Origin: Streptomyces griseoloalbus
Lineage (GTDB): Bacteria; Actinomycetota; Actinomycetes; Streptomycetales; Streptomycetaceae
Length of the DNA stretch: 64,000 bases
NCBI GenBank assembly: GCA_014650015.1
Contig: BMUD01000001.1
Span: 593,434 to 657,433, forward strand
Direction of reading: 5' to 3'
Position numbers and translations under genes: made by a program. The notes below the pieces were generated by a model that saw only the letters and a list, made by a program, of their open reading frames with translations, made no database searches and was not told the origin of the DNA. Of this stretch, positions 41,101 to 48,219 are shown piece by piece; within the stretch, counting starts at the first letter, position 1; the number at the start of each line of letters is the position of its first letter.

Positions 41101-42434
41101 TTGGGGATCTCCTGGAAGGAGCCGGCACCGAGGATCGAGCCATTGAGATACGGCCACATCAGACCCGGCAGGATCAGGACCGCGGCGGCCAGTGGCGCGA
41201 ACCGCCGGCCGCGCACCCGGTGCGCCCCGCGCGGCTCGGCCGCCGCGCCCGCCAGGTGCGCGAGCCCCAGCACCAGCGCCAGCGCGAGCCCCGTCTGGAA
41301 CTTGTAGACGTTGCGGAACGGCGCCAGCCACCCGTCCAGCCAGTCCTGCACCACCGAGTGGAACGGCGCGCCGAACGCGCCCCCGTACCCGGCGAGCAGC
41401 ACCAGCGCCGCCACCAGCACGGTCAGCACCAGCCAGCGCCGCTCCGGCACGTCCCGCCGGGCCAGCCCCGCGAGCCCCAGCCCGGCCGCGAGCGCCGAGC
41501 AGACGATGACCGGCGCCGAGGACGCCACCGTCCACCCGGCCGGCAGCCACGCCTCACCGAAGTGCAGATACGCCACCCAGTTCCCGGCGCCGCGCAGCGC
41601 CTCCGTCGCCGCCATGGTGTCGGTCGTGGTCCGCGAGGTCTCGATGTAGGGGAGGAAGTTCTCGCCGTGGACCCCGAGCAACAGCAGCGGGATCCACCAC
41701 CACGCCGTCGCCACCATCACCGCGGGCGCCCACCAGGCGATCAGCCCGCGCCGCCGCGGACCCGGCGGGCGGGAGAGCAGATACAGGCCGACCGGAAGCA
41801 GGGACGCCAGGGTCGAGGCCGCGTTGACGCCGCCCATGAACGGCACGAGCAGCGCCGAACGCAGCGCCGCGACGCGGGCCGCGTACCGCTCGTCCGTCAG
41901 CGGCAGCAACACCCAGGGCAGGAGCGCGCCCGGCAGCGCGGCGGCCGACGTCGAACCGACGACCGTCGTGAACACCGGCCACAGCGCGTACGCCACCGCC
42001 GCGAGCAGCCGGGACGCCCCGCTGCCCACGCGCAGCCGCTCCGCCAGCCGCAGCGCGCCCCAGAACGCGACCGACACGATCAGCGACAGCCACAGCCGCT
42101 CCGCCAGCCACACCGGCAGCCGCACCAGGTCGCACAGCCAGTAGAACGGCAGCATCGGCCACAGATAACCGGCGTACTGGTCGGAGATTCCGCCGAAGGA
42201 GCCCCGGTCCTGCCACAACTGGCCCAGATCGGCGAGGAACCGCCCCGGGTCGACGGTGACGCCGAGCTTGGTGTCGAAGGTCTGCCGGCCCGGCTGCACC
42301 GCCAGGAACAGGACGAACACCACGGCCCAGAAACCGAGCAGCCAGCGGCGCGAGCGCGGGCCCTCCGGGGGCCCCGAGGTGGTCGCACGGGTGGGGACGG
42401 CTGCCGGAGGGGGAGCCTGGACCGTGGTCGTCAT
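38097..42434 (-). CDS. Large AftD-like alpha-(1->3)-arabinofuranosyltransferase
   Basis: This 1445-aa membrane protein has about 12 membrane helices in the N-terminal 450 residues (GT-C-type glycosyltransferase, first loop around QPGRQTFDTKLGVTVDPGRFL with an early Asp). The following about 750 residues are extracytoplasmic and contain two or three beta-sandwich, discoidin-like modules (for example YDPVNAFDGDPDTAWAEGS, a carbohydrate-binding signature, and NLTDGDLTTAWIAGDRP). Late helices (about 1265-1360) precede a Pro/Thr-rich cytoplasmic tail with three 11-residue repeats. Mycobacterial AftD builds arabinan; Streptomyces lack mycolyl-arabinogalactan, so another arabinosylated polymer is implied. 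Both ends are coupled by ATGA. Confidence 0.85.
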   Translation of the reverse strand: MTTTVQAPPPAAVPTRATTSGPPEGPRSRRWLLGFWAVVFVLFLAVQPGRQTFDTKLGVTVDPGRFLADLGQLWQDRGSFGGISDQYAGYLWPMLPFYWLCDLVRLPVWLAERLWLSLIVSVAFWGALRLAERLRVGSGASRLLAAVAYALWPVFTTVVGSTSAAALPGALLPWVLLPLTDERYAARVAALRSALLVPFMGGVNAASTLASLLPVGLYLLSRPPGPRRRGLIAWWAPAVMVATAWWWIPLLLLGVHGENFLPYIETSRTTTDTMAATEALRGAGNWVAYLHFGEAWLPAGWTVASSAPVIVCSALAAGLGLAGLARRDVPERRWLVLTVLVAALVLLAGYGGAFGAPFHSVVQDWLDGWLAPFRNVYKFQTGLALALVLGLAHLAGAAAEPRGAHRVRGRRFAPLAAAVLILPGLMWPYLNGSILGAGSFQEIPKYWQSTADWLEKHSPDSRALVVPATAHGIHTWGSTIDQPLDAVADSRWAQRDYVPFGTPGNRRAMDAVEQALLTGGEVPGLADYLSRAGVFHVVVRNDLDPDRIGYVPTTTVKRTLEQSGYERVTGLGPLMTGGVIAHDTPLQVEGLYPRQRAVEIYRPAGADVPRPGQAGLAPIADTAVVSGGPEALLPLADELRGRPAVLTGDRRPGLGTPPVQVTGDGMRRADTRFGLVNANTSYTYTRGERNAPDAAQDAGEPPHQILPTEGQEHQTVAELRGARAVTASSYGNWLFHLPRYDPVNAFDGDPDTAWAEGSAGSPDGQWLRIAFDGTYDMPESVGVTPLPQDGVRAAATRLRVETENGSVTGFLRADGTGQRIKAPAGPTGWMRLTIVDSTAERSGLTGAGFSEIDLPGVQVTRLLRLPTDAADSTASAQVVSLHRAADPTGLSLTGGETGLHRRFDTATAGTYEVRASAVAVPGEALDRLLYEVAPEQRNRIVATADSTARLGAGLSARNLTDGDLTTAWIAGDRPTVHLTWSGKRPVGEVVLAPAGGLSARAAEVHISSPDGAAIAGVDENGMVRFPPITTDRLDITVTGTAPLTLHNPVVDEDLQLPVGLTEAYVPALDQYRTPRPSGTREVSLECGKGPVLAVDGELYGTSVRGTVRDLVERRPVEVTLCRDGRADREVELPAGAHRVEGGDAGPLAVTDVTLTRGTVPQAATSGRELRIRDWLGDRREVSVGSGAASYLTTYENHNDGWTATLNGEELTPLRLDGWQQGWRIPAGAGGTVKLSYGPATTYDAGLIGSGVGIAVLVGLVLWRRDAANPDAPQPVPPAPGVWLGAVALTLVGVVIAGWWALLVPALALLARRRPALLVPVAFAALAGAGVAAAFGAGEPVGAGGGAFGHTAQLLSLLGLFAALVTLGESRGRAREPGDRADGHPDEPGSTAVLPAVTAATGPRPPVPPPAAGTHPPAPPSTTGTRPPVPPSATGTDVPRQRGGAV
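38127..38225. repeat. 33-bp tandem repeat (three copies) in the AftD-like gene
   Basis: Encodes PPVPPPAAGTH, PPAPPSTTGTR and PPVPPSATGTD near the C-terminus. It is in frame, so copy-number change would alter tail length without shifting the frame. Confidence 0.8.
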
Positions 42435-43288
42435 GCGGGACACCGCCGGAGGATGAGGAGGAGGTTCCAGGTGGCGAATTCGCGGAGTCCGGGCACCTTG
42501 ACCACGGTCTCCGGGAGGAACGGCCAGTAGCGGGAGCGCGCCGAGACGATCCGCACGTCGTCACGGGCGCGCACCTGCCGCAGGGTGGTGCCGATGTGCA
42601 CGGCGAAGAGGTTCTCGCCGAGCGTGTGCTTGGCGGGCCTGCCGGTACGGCGCCGGTAGCGGGCGCGGGCCCGCTCGGCGCCCAGGTAGTGCCAGGGCGC
42701 CCACTCGTGACCGCCCCACGGGGAGAGCCAGTTGGTGAACGACACGTAGATCAGACCGCCCGGCCGGGTCACCCGCGCCAGCTCGCTGAGGAAGGTCTGC
42801 GGATCGGCCACGTGCTCCAGGACGTTGGAGGAGAACGTGACGTCCGCCGACCCGTCGGCCAGCGGCAGCAGATACCCGTCCGCGACCACGGTCCCGTCGG
42901 GCGGCTTCGCGCCGAGTTCCCGCACATCGGGTTCGAAGAGATAGCAGTGCCCGCCGCGCCGGCGGAACTCCTCGGTGAAGTACCCGCTGCCCCCGCCGAC
43001 ATCCACTACGACCCGCCCGGCCACGGCCCCGCCGTACGCCTCGACCTGGTCGACGGCATCCCGGGCGAGCAACGAGTAACAGCCATCGGGATCCACCGGC
43101 TCCCGCAAAAACGCCCGGAAGAGAGCGAGAGACCGCCGAAGGGACGGATCCTCGAAACGTCCGTGCGGCACCACGCCCCTGCGGGGGCGCGGGGCCGTGT
43201 CCATGTGCGGCTTCGCCGCGGGGCGCGACCCGCCACGACGCGGCCGCAGCCGCGCAACGACCTCACCGCCCCGGCGCCAGGGCGTCAT
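42431..43288 (-). CDS. SAM-dependent methyltransferase with repeat-derived N-terminus
   Basis: In this 285-aa protein the core starts near residue 45 (FEDPSLRRSLALFRAFLREPVDPDGCYSLLA). Motif I is VVVDVGGGSGYFTEEFRRRGG (about 95-112) and motif IV is DVTFSSNVLEHVADP. It ends with the hydrophobic LREFATWNLLLILRRCPA. Residues about 10-42 are Arg/Pro-rich and are encoded by a copy of a dispersed intergenic repeat (43172-43259), so this extension is probably a late addition and not part of the fold. The upstream ATG 43288 overlaps the glycosyltransferase stop (ATGA). ATG 43204, inside the repeat, is the alternative. Likely role: methylation of a glycan or lipid carrier. Confidence 0.87.
   Translation of the reverse strand: MTPWRRGGEVVARLRPRRGGSRPAAKPHMDTAPRPRRGVVPHGRFEDPSLRRSLALFRAFLREPVDPDGCYSLLARDAVDQVEAYGGAVAGRVVVDVGGGSGYFTEEFRRRGGHCYLFEPDVRELGAKPPDGTVVADGYLLPLADGSADVTFSSNVLEHVADPQTFLSELARVTRPGGLIYVSFTNWLSPWGGHEWAPWHYLGAERARARYRRRTGRPAKHTLGENLFAVHIGTTLRQVRARDDVRIVSARSRYWPFLPETVVKVPGLREFATWNLLLILRRCPA
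43172..43259 (+). repeat. Dispersed palindromic repeat, copy B (inside a coding region)
   Basis: ACGCCCCTGCGGGGGCGCGG, then GTGTCCATGTGCGGCTTCGC and GCGCGACCCGCCACGACGC match copy A (799-895) in reverse orientation. Here it forms codons of the methyltransferase N-terminus. Confidence 0.65.
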
Positions 43289-44424
43289 CGAACAGCCTCC
43301 CGGGCCACGGCCCGGAACTCCCGCACCGTGTGCTCCCAGCGATAGCGAGCCGCATGCTCCAGTGCGGCCTTGCCCATCGACTCCCGTCGCTCGGCGTCCA
43401 GCGCCACCGCGCACCAGGCAGCCGCGAACGACGACTCCCCCCGCGCCAGCACTCCCGTCTCGCCGTCCCGTACGGAGTCCCGCAGCCCGGGTACGTCGAA
43501 GGCGACCGTCGGGGTGCCGCGCGCGGCGGCCTCGGTGACCACCAGGCCCCAGCCCTCCACCGCGGAGGGGTGCAGCAACAGCCAGGCCGCGCAGAGCAGC
43601 CGGTGCTTCTCCGCCTCGGAGACGTGTCCGGTGAACTCGACTCCCGGGCCGGCCGGCCGCTCCAGCCGCTCCCGTTCCGGCCCGTCGCCGACGATCACGA
43701 GCCGGCCGCCGGTGACCGGCCGCACCCGCTCCCACAGGCGTAACAGCAGATCGATCCGCTTGTACTCGACGAGCCGGCCCACCGCCACGAACAGCGGCTC
43801 GGGGGAGCGCTCGGCGCGCGGGCCGGGGTCCGTCACGCCGTTGTGCACGACCCGGATCCGCTCCCGCGGTACGCCGATCCCGTGCAGGGCGCGGGCCGTC
43901 GACGCGGACACGGCGACGACCGGCCCGCGCTGCCGCGCGCCGGTGAGCGCCCAGTGCTCGAGTCTTCGCCCGATCCGCGCGGCCGGGGCCAGCGGGCCGC
44001 CGAACCGCATCCGCCACAGATCGGTGTGCACATGGTTGACCAGGCACAGCGTGGGCCCGTGATGCCACAGCGGCGCCAGATAGGGCACGCCGTTGCACAC
44101 CTCGACCAGCAGATCGCAGTCGCCGACCTGACGGGCGAAGGCGGAACGGGCGCGCAGATAGTGGTCGTACGTTCCGCCCGCCGACACCACCCGGTAGTCA
44201 CGGAAGGCCGCGGGGCCCCCGCACAGCAGGGTGACCTGGTGGCCCAGGCGGGTCAGGCCGTCGGCGAGCCGGTCGACCAGCAGCTCGGAGCCACCTGCCG
44301 CCGGATTGCCCAGGTCGCGGTGGGCGAGGAAGACGATCCGGCGCGGATGCGGGGGGAGCGCCGGAGTGTGCTGCGGCGCGCCGGGGGGCGCGGTACGCAG
44401 CGGGGACGGCACGTGCTGGGGCAT
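43285..44424 (-). CDS. GT4-family glycosyltransferase
   Basis: In this 379-aa GT-B enzyme the N-terminal nucleotide-fold half contains IVFLAHRDLGNPAAGGSELLVDRLADGLTRLGHQVTLLCGG. The C-terminal donor-binding half contains LFVAVGRLVEYKRIDLLLRLWERV, HPSAVEGWGLVVTEAAARGTPTVAFDVPG (E-x7-E motif). It is a retaining transferase using a nucleotide-sugar or GDP/UDP donor. It is the first gene of the tightly coupled minus-strand operon reaching to 33513 and is preceded by a 220-bp gap. Codon 228 is TTA (43741-43743), so the whole operon may be limited by bldA through coupling. ATG 44424 has GGAG five bases upstream. Confidence 0.9.
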   Translation of the reverse strand: MPQHVPSPLRTAPPGAPQHTPALPPHPRRIVFLAHRDLGNPAAGGSELLVDRLADGLTRLGHQVTLLCGGPAAFRDYRVVSAGGTYDHYLRARSAFARQVGDCDLLVEVCNGVPYLAPLWHHGPTLCLVNHVHTDLWRMRFGGPLAPAARIGRRLEHWALTGARQRGPVVAVSASTARALHGIGVPRERIRVVHNGVTDPGPRAERSPEPLFVAVGRLVEYKRIDLLLRLWERVRPVTGGRLVIVGDGPERERLERPAGPGVEFTGHVSEAEKHRLLCAAWLLLHPSAVEGWGLVVTEAAARGTPTVAFDVPGLRDSVRDGETGVLARGESSFAAAWCAVALDAERRESMGKAALEHAARYRWEHTVREFRAVAREAVR

Positions 44425-44644
44425 CGGTGCTCCAACTCGTCTCGGGGTGCGGAACTCGGCGTGGGGACAGCCGGGAGGCAGGGGGTGGGGATGGGGGAGT
44501 CCGGCTGTGGTGACTCCGGGAGGTTCCTGGGCGGGGGGTGTGGACGGGCTGTGAGGGGTGGGGATGGGACAGTTTTCGCCCAGCCGTTCCCCACGGCTAC
44601 TCACGGACGTGACAAATTCCGGCTTTGTTGAACCTGACGTCACG

Positions 44645-45631
44645 TCACTTCGTGAGGGTCGGCCGGGGCATACCGGACGTATCGGGACTTTCCTCCGCCC
44701 TCCGCCCACGGACCACCAGGACGGCGCCGATCACCGCGAGGACGGTTCCCGCCGCAGCCGCCCCGATGGGCAACGTCTCGCCCAGCAACCGGAGTTGGTC
44801 ACTGTCGCGCTTGGCCTGCCGCACGGCCTCCCGCTGCGTCCGTGTCGTGAAGGCGACCTTCTCGGTGTCCAGCAGCACCGCCGCGTCCTTCGTCCCGCCG
44901 GGCGCCCGCAGGGTCCGCCGGGGGCCGGTCCGCGCGTACAGCACCCGGCCGGTGCGCTGGTCCACGATCAGCTCCACGCCGTGGTTGGCGTACCACTCCT
45001 CGGCCAGCACCTGCGGCCGGTCCGGCTGACCCACGATGCTGCCCGGCACCAGCCGGGTGCCGGTCTTCGTCGGCGGCACCGAACCGGTGAACCGGTACCC
45101 GGTGTGGCCCTGGACCTTCTCCGTGCCCCGGTGGCGCAGCACCACCGTGTCGCCGAGGGTGTTGTCCCACCACTGGTAGGAGCGTTTCTGCACGTCGAAC
45201 GGGAACTTCAGATAGGCCTCGCCCTCGATGTGCGGTGTCTCCTCGCAGCAGTGCACCGGCTCGGTGGTCCTGCGGTCCAGCACCCAGCGGTGCGGGGTGA
45301 AGTCCAGCGCGTCATGCGGATCGGCGGCCGGCAGCGACGTGTCCGTGTCGACCGAGGTCGTCACGTCCCACACCGCGTTTCCGCTGCGCTCGCTCTCCTC
45401 GACGTTGCCGCGCACCCGCTGGGTGACGGTGATGTTCTGGTCGGGCACGGTCTCGATCCGGTCGAGGTCGAAGACGCTGCCCCGGCCGGTGTAGACGGCG
45501 GTGGTGTCGATGTCGATCGGGTTCACCGCGGCCCGCGGGTGCACATACCAGGCGAGCAGCGGCGCCAGCACCAGGAGGAATGTGCCGAGACCCAGCAGGA
45601 CCAGGGAGAAAGGGGAAGCGGTACGGCGCAT
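44645..45631 (-). CDS. DUF3068 (PorA-like) membrane-anchored protein
   Basis: This 328-aa protein has an N-terminal helix (FSLVLLGLGTFLLVLAPLLAWYV, about 8-30) and a C-terminal helix (LPIGAAAAGTVLAVIGAVLVV, about 292-312). It has a large extracytoplasmic beta-rich domain between (for example VYTGRGSVFDLDRIETVPDQNITVTQRV, HRWVLDRRTTEPVHCCEETPHIEGEAYLKFPFDVQKRSYQWWD). The layout is that of DUF3068/PorA-like proteins of actinobacteria, some associated with envelope assembly. It precedes the envelope-glycan operon on the same strand, 220 bp away, and faces the DUF2613 gene across a 19-bp inverted repeat. Confidence 0.87.
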   Translation of the reverse strand: MRRTASPFSLVLLGLGTFLLVLAPLLAWYVHPRAAVNPIDIDTTAVYTGRGSVFDLDRIETVPDQNITVTQRVRGNVEESERSGNAVWDVTTSVDTDTSLPAADPHDALDFTPHRWVLDRRTTEPVHCCEETPHIEGEAYLKFPFDVQKRSYQWWDNTLGDTVVLRHRGTEKVQGHTGYRFTGSVPPTKTGTRLVPGSIVGQPDRPQVLAEEWYANHGVELIVDQRTGRVLYARTGPRRTLRAPGGTKDAAVLLDTEKVAFTTRTQREAVRQAKRDSDQLRLLGETLPIGAAAAGTVLAVIGAVLVVRGRRAEESPDTSGMPRPTLTK

Positions 45632-45699
45632 CCGGGCACTCCAGAGACTTGGGACGGCGCGACACGGACCGGCCGACGCCGTGGGCGTAAGTGCGCGTA

Positions 45700-45829
45700 C
45701 GGGAGGTTCCCCACCCCCTCTGGGCCGGGAACGGTAGGCGCCCCTTGACGGGGTGTCAATGTCGTGTCGACACTGTGGACACGACGCGTGGGGGTGGTCG
45801 GTCACCGTGCGGGGGTGGGGAACCTCCCG
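45700..45829. repeat. Long inverted repeat between divergent DUF3068 and DUF2613 genes
   Basis: CGGGAGGTTCCCCACCCCC (45700-45718) is repeated exactly in inverted orientation at 45811-45829. The left arm starts 69 bp upstream of the DUF3068 start; the right arm ends 20 bp before the DUF2613 start. Ninety-two bases separate the arms and include the palindrome GTGTCGACAC. It may be a paired operator. Confidence 0.6.
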
Positions 45830-45849
45830 ACAGAGAGGCTGACCCTGCG

Positions 45850-46002
45850 ATGTCCAGACTGCTCGCCGCCACCCTGACGGTCGCGCTCGCCGCGGTCCTC
45901 GCCGTGGGCGCCGCCCTCGGTGTCGTGGCCCTGCTCGAAGCCCGGCCCGACCAGCCCAACACCCCGTTGATCACCTACGAGCGAGCCGGTCAGGGGAGTT
46001 GA
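45850..46002 (+). CDS. DUF2613-type small membrane protein
   Basis: This 50-aa protein is mostly a single membrane helix (LLAATLTVALAAVLAVGAALGVVALLEA) followed by a short polar tail (RPDQPNTPLITYERAGQGS), matching DUF2613 of actinobacteria. The ATG is at 45850 with AGAGAGG about ten bases upstream. It ends three bases before the PucR-type gene, so the two are co-transcribed. The function is unknown. Confidence 0.8.
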   Translation: MSRLLAATLTVALAAVLAVGAALGVVALLEARPDQPNTPLITYERAGQGS

Positions 46003-46005
46003 CCC

Positions 46006-47253
46006 GTGACGGCGTCCCGAGCCCTCACGGCCCGCTCCGCCTGGCACGACGTGCCGCGCCACCAGGTGCGCCGGTTCGCCGAGGTCGCCCTCGCCGAGGC
46101 ACCCGCGCTCGCCGGGGAGATCATGAGCGAGATCCGGCGCGAGTACCCGCACCTGCCCGTCGTCCTGGACGACTCCGGCGAGCCCATGGCCCTGGTCGGC
46201 ATCCGGCGCGCCATCGAGGCCTTCGTCCGGCACCTGGAGCAGGCGGACCACTCGGCGGGCCGGCCGACCGTACCGCCGGACGTCTTCCAGGAATTCGGGC
46301 GCGGCGAGGGCCTGCACGGACGGTCGCTGGACTCGCTCCAGGCGATCTACCGCATGGGCGTCCGCCTCGCCTGGCGCCGTTTCGCCGACATCGGCCAGCG
46401 CGTCGACATCCCGCCGCCCGCCATGTACGAACTGGTCGACGCCGGCTACGAGTACCTCGACGGCCTGGTCGACCAGTCGGTGCGCGGATACGCCGAGGCC
46501 GCCGCCCGCCAGGCCGGTGAACGGCTGCGGCTGCAACGCCGCCTGATGGAACTGCTGCTCGCCGAGCACCACCGGGGTGATCCGGCCGACGCGCTCGCCG
46601 AGCGGGCCGCCCGGATCGGCTGGCCGCTGCCCGGCAGGGTCGCGGTGGGTGTGCTGCTGCGCCCGGCGCGGGAGGCGGTGGCGCCCGCGGTGGGGCAGGA
46701 GGTGCTGCTCGACATGGAGTACGAGCTGCCCCGCATGGTCGTGCCCGAACCGGACGCGGCGGGCCGCCCGGAACTGCTGCACCGCGCGCTCACCGGCTGG
46801 TCCGGGGCGATCGGACCGCCGGTGCCGCTCGCCGACGCGGCGAAGTCGCTGCGCTGGGCGGAGGCGGCGGTACGGCTGATGGTGCGCGAGCTCCTGCCGG
46901 CCGGTGAGGTGCTGCACTGCACCGAGCACACCGAGGCGCTGGTGCTGCTCCAGCCGGAGGAACTGATCGACGACCTCGCGCTGCGCTGCCTGGCCCCGCT
47001 GACCCACTGCGGTCCGACGCACGGCCGGCGGCTCGCGGAAACGTTACTGGCGTGGCTGGAGACGCGGGGCGGGGCGCCGGAGGTAGCGGCCCGCCTGGGC
47101 GTCCACCCGCAGACCGTCCGCTACCGCCTCCGCCAGATCCGCGAACTGTGGGGCGACGAGATCGACGACCCGGACCGCCGCTTCGAACTGGAACTGGTGC
47201 TGAGGGCCCAGCGGCTCCGCGGCGAACTGGGGGGTCCCCGCGCACGACGATGA
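46006..47253 (+). CDS. PucR/CdaR-type transcriptional regulator
   Basis: In this 415-aa protein the C-terminal HTH_30 region (LAETLLAWLETRGGAPEVAARLGVHPQTVRYRLRQIRELWGDEIDDPDRRFELELVLRA) is diagnostic for PucR/CdaR regulators. A central GGDEF-like sensory part lies at about 200-330 and the helical N-terminus ends DQSVRGYAEAAARQAGERLR. Such proteins control purine, sugar-diacid or fatty-acid genes (FasR in Streptomyces is of this type). GTG 46006 is used; the gene is three bases after the DUF2613 stop. Codon 347 is TTA (47044-47046), just before the DNA-binding domain, so bldA would gate production of the active regulator. Confidence 0.88.
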   Translation: MTASRALTARSAWHDVPRHQVRRFAEVALAEAPALAGEIMSEIRREYPHLPVVLDDSGEPMALVGIRRAIEAFVRHLEQADHSAGRPTVPPDVFQEFGRGEGLHGRSLDSLQAIYRMGVRLAWRRFADIGQRVDIPPPAMYELVDAGYEYLDGLVDQSVRGYAEAAARQAGERLRLQRRLMELLLAEHHRGDPADALAERAARIGWPLPGRVAVGVLLRPAREAVAPAVGQEVLLDMEYELPRMVVPEPDAAGRPELLHRALTGWSGAIGPPVPLADAAKSLRWAEAAVRLMVRELLPAGEVLHCTEHTEALVLLQPEELIDDLALRCLAPLTHCGPTHGRRLAETLLAWLETRGGAPEVAARLGVHPQTVRYRLRQIRELWGDEIDDPDRRFELELVLRAQRLRGELGGPRARR

Positions 47254-47337
47254 CCGTGGGCAGTGGCGGTGGCCGGGCAGTGGCGGTGGACGTGCTCACC
47301 GCGGGTGGTGCCGGGCGTGCCCCGTGTATCCGGGCCA

Positions 47338-47366
47338 TTGCCCGGTACGGCCCGTATGGCTAGCCT
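47338..47366 (+). promoter_or_regulatory. Candidate promoter of the IclR-lactonase operon
   Basis: TTGCCC and TAGCCT are separated by 17 bp. Transcription would start near 47373 and run through the candidate operator at 47391-47405. Confidence 0.5.
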
Positions 47367-47390
47367 GTGTGTTCGCCATTCCGATCGCCT

Positions 47391-47405
47391 GTTGAAATCT
47401 CGAAC
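47391..47405. promoter_or_regulatory. Candidate IclR operator
   Basis: GTTGAAATCTCGAAC resembles the palindromes at 55118-55152 upstream of the arabinoside operon (GTTCGAAGTTACGAGC and ATTCGATATGTCGAAC). It lies 25 bp after the -10 of the IclR gene, suited to autorepression. Confidence 0.4.
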
Positions 47406-47445
47406 GAACCGCAGGCGCCTGAGACACATAGGGAGGGGGCCGGTC

Positions 47446-48219
47446 GTGGGACGCCTTGTACCAGCCGTGACCCGGGCTCTCGACATTCTCGAGCTCTTCC
47501 TCGACGGGGACGGAACACTCTCCGCCCCCGACATCGTGCGCAGGCTCCAGCTGCCGCGCACCACCGTCCACGAGCTGGTGACCACGCTCGCCGCCCGGAA
47601 GTACATCGTCCCGGTGGCGGGCCAGCCCGGACGCTACCGGCTCGGCGTACGCCCGTACCAGCTCGGCGCCCGCTACGCCGAGTACCTCGACCTCGCCGCC
47701 GAGGGCCAGCAGGTCGCCCGGTCCGTCGCCGAGACCTGCGACGAGACGGTGCACGTGGCGATCCTGGAGGACACCGACGTCATCTACATCGCCAAGGTCG
47801 ACTCCACGCACGCGGTCCGCATGGTGTCGGCGGCCGGCCGCAGGCTGCCCGCCCACTGCACCTCCGTCGGCAAGATGCTGCTGGCCTCCCTTCCCGAGCC
47901 GGAGCTCACCGCACGCATCCCCGACGACGCGGAGCTGGTCGCGATGACCCCCAACAGCATCACCGACCCGGCCGCCCTGCGCGAGACCCTGACCGAAATC
48001 CGCGCGCGGGGCGTCGCCGTGGAAAGCCGTGAGTCCAACCCGGACGTCAGCTGCGTCGCCGCGCCGGTACGCGACCGTACGGGACAGGTGGTCGCCGCGC
48101 TGTCCATCTCCGTACCGATGATCCGCTGGAGCGACGGGCGGCTGGGCGAGCTGGAAGAGCTCGCCGTGAAGGGTGCCGCCGAACTGTCCGAGCGCCTGGG
48201 CCACCGGAGCGTCGCATGA
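47446..48219 (+). CDS. IclR-family transcriptional regulator
   Basis: This 257-aa protein has an N-terminal IclR winged helix (LVPAVTRALDILELFLDGDGTLSAPDIVRRLQLPRTTVHELVTTLAARKYIV) and a C-terminal effector domain (VAILEDTDVIYIAKVDSTHAVRMVSAAGRRLPAHCTSVGKMLLA...SCVAAPVRDRTGQVVAALSISVP). GTG 47446 is preceded by GGGAGGGGG (47431-47439). Its last bases overlap the SMP-30 lactonase ATG (ATGA), so the regulator is made with the enzyme it probably controls. The motif in its leader also occurs before the arabinoside ABC operon, so both may form one regulon. Confidence 0.93.
   Translation: MGRLVPAVTRALDILELFLDGDGTLSAPDIVRRLQLPRTTVHELVTTLAARKYIVPVAGQPGRYRLGVRPYQLGARYAEYLDLAAEGQQVARSVAETCDETVHVAILEDTDVIYIAKVDSTHAVRMVSAAGRRLPAHCTSVGKMLLASLPEPELTARIPDDAELVAMTPNSITDPAALRETLTEIRARGVAVESRESNPDVSCVAAPVRDRTGQVVAALSISVPMIRWSDGRLGELEELAVKGAAELSERLGHRSVA

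Noticed and set aside
38091-42530. A 1479-codon plus-strand frame opposite the AftD-like gene
   Set aside because: Its composition is Arg/His/Gln/Gly-rich and domain-free, a mirror of the coding strand. The minus-strand gene has membrane helices, carbohydrate-binding motifs and coupled starts.
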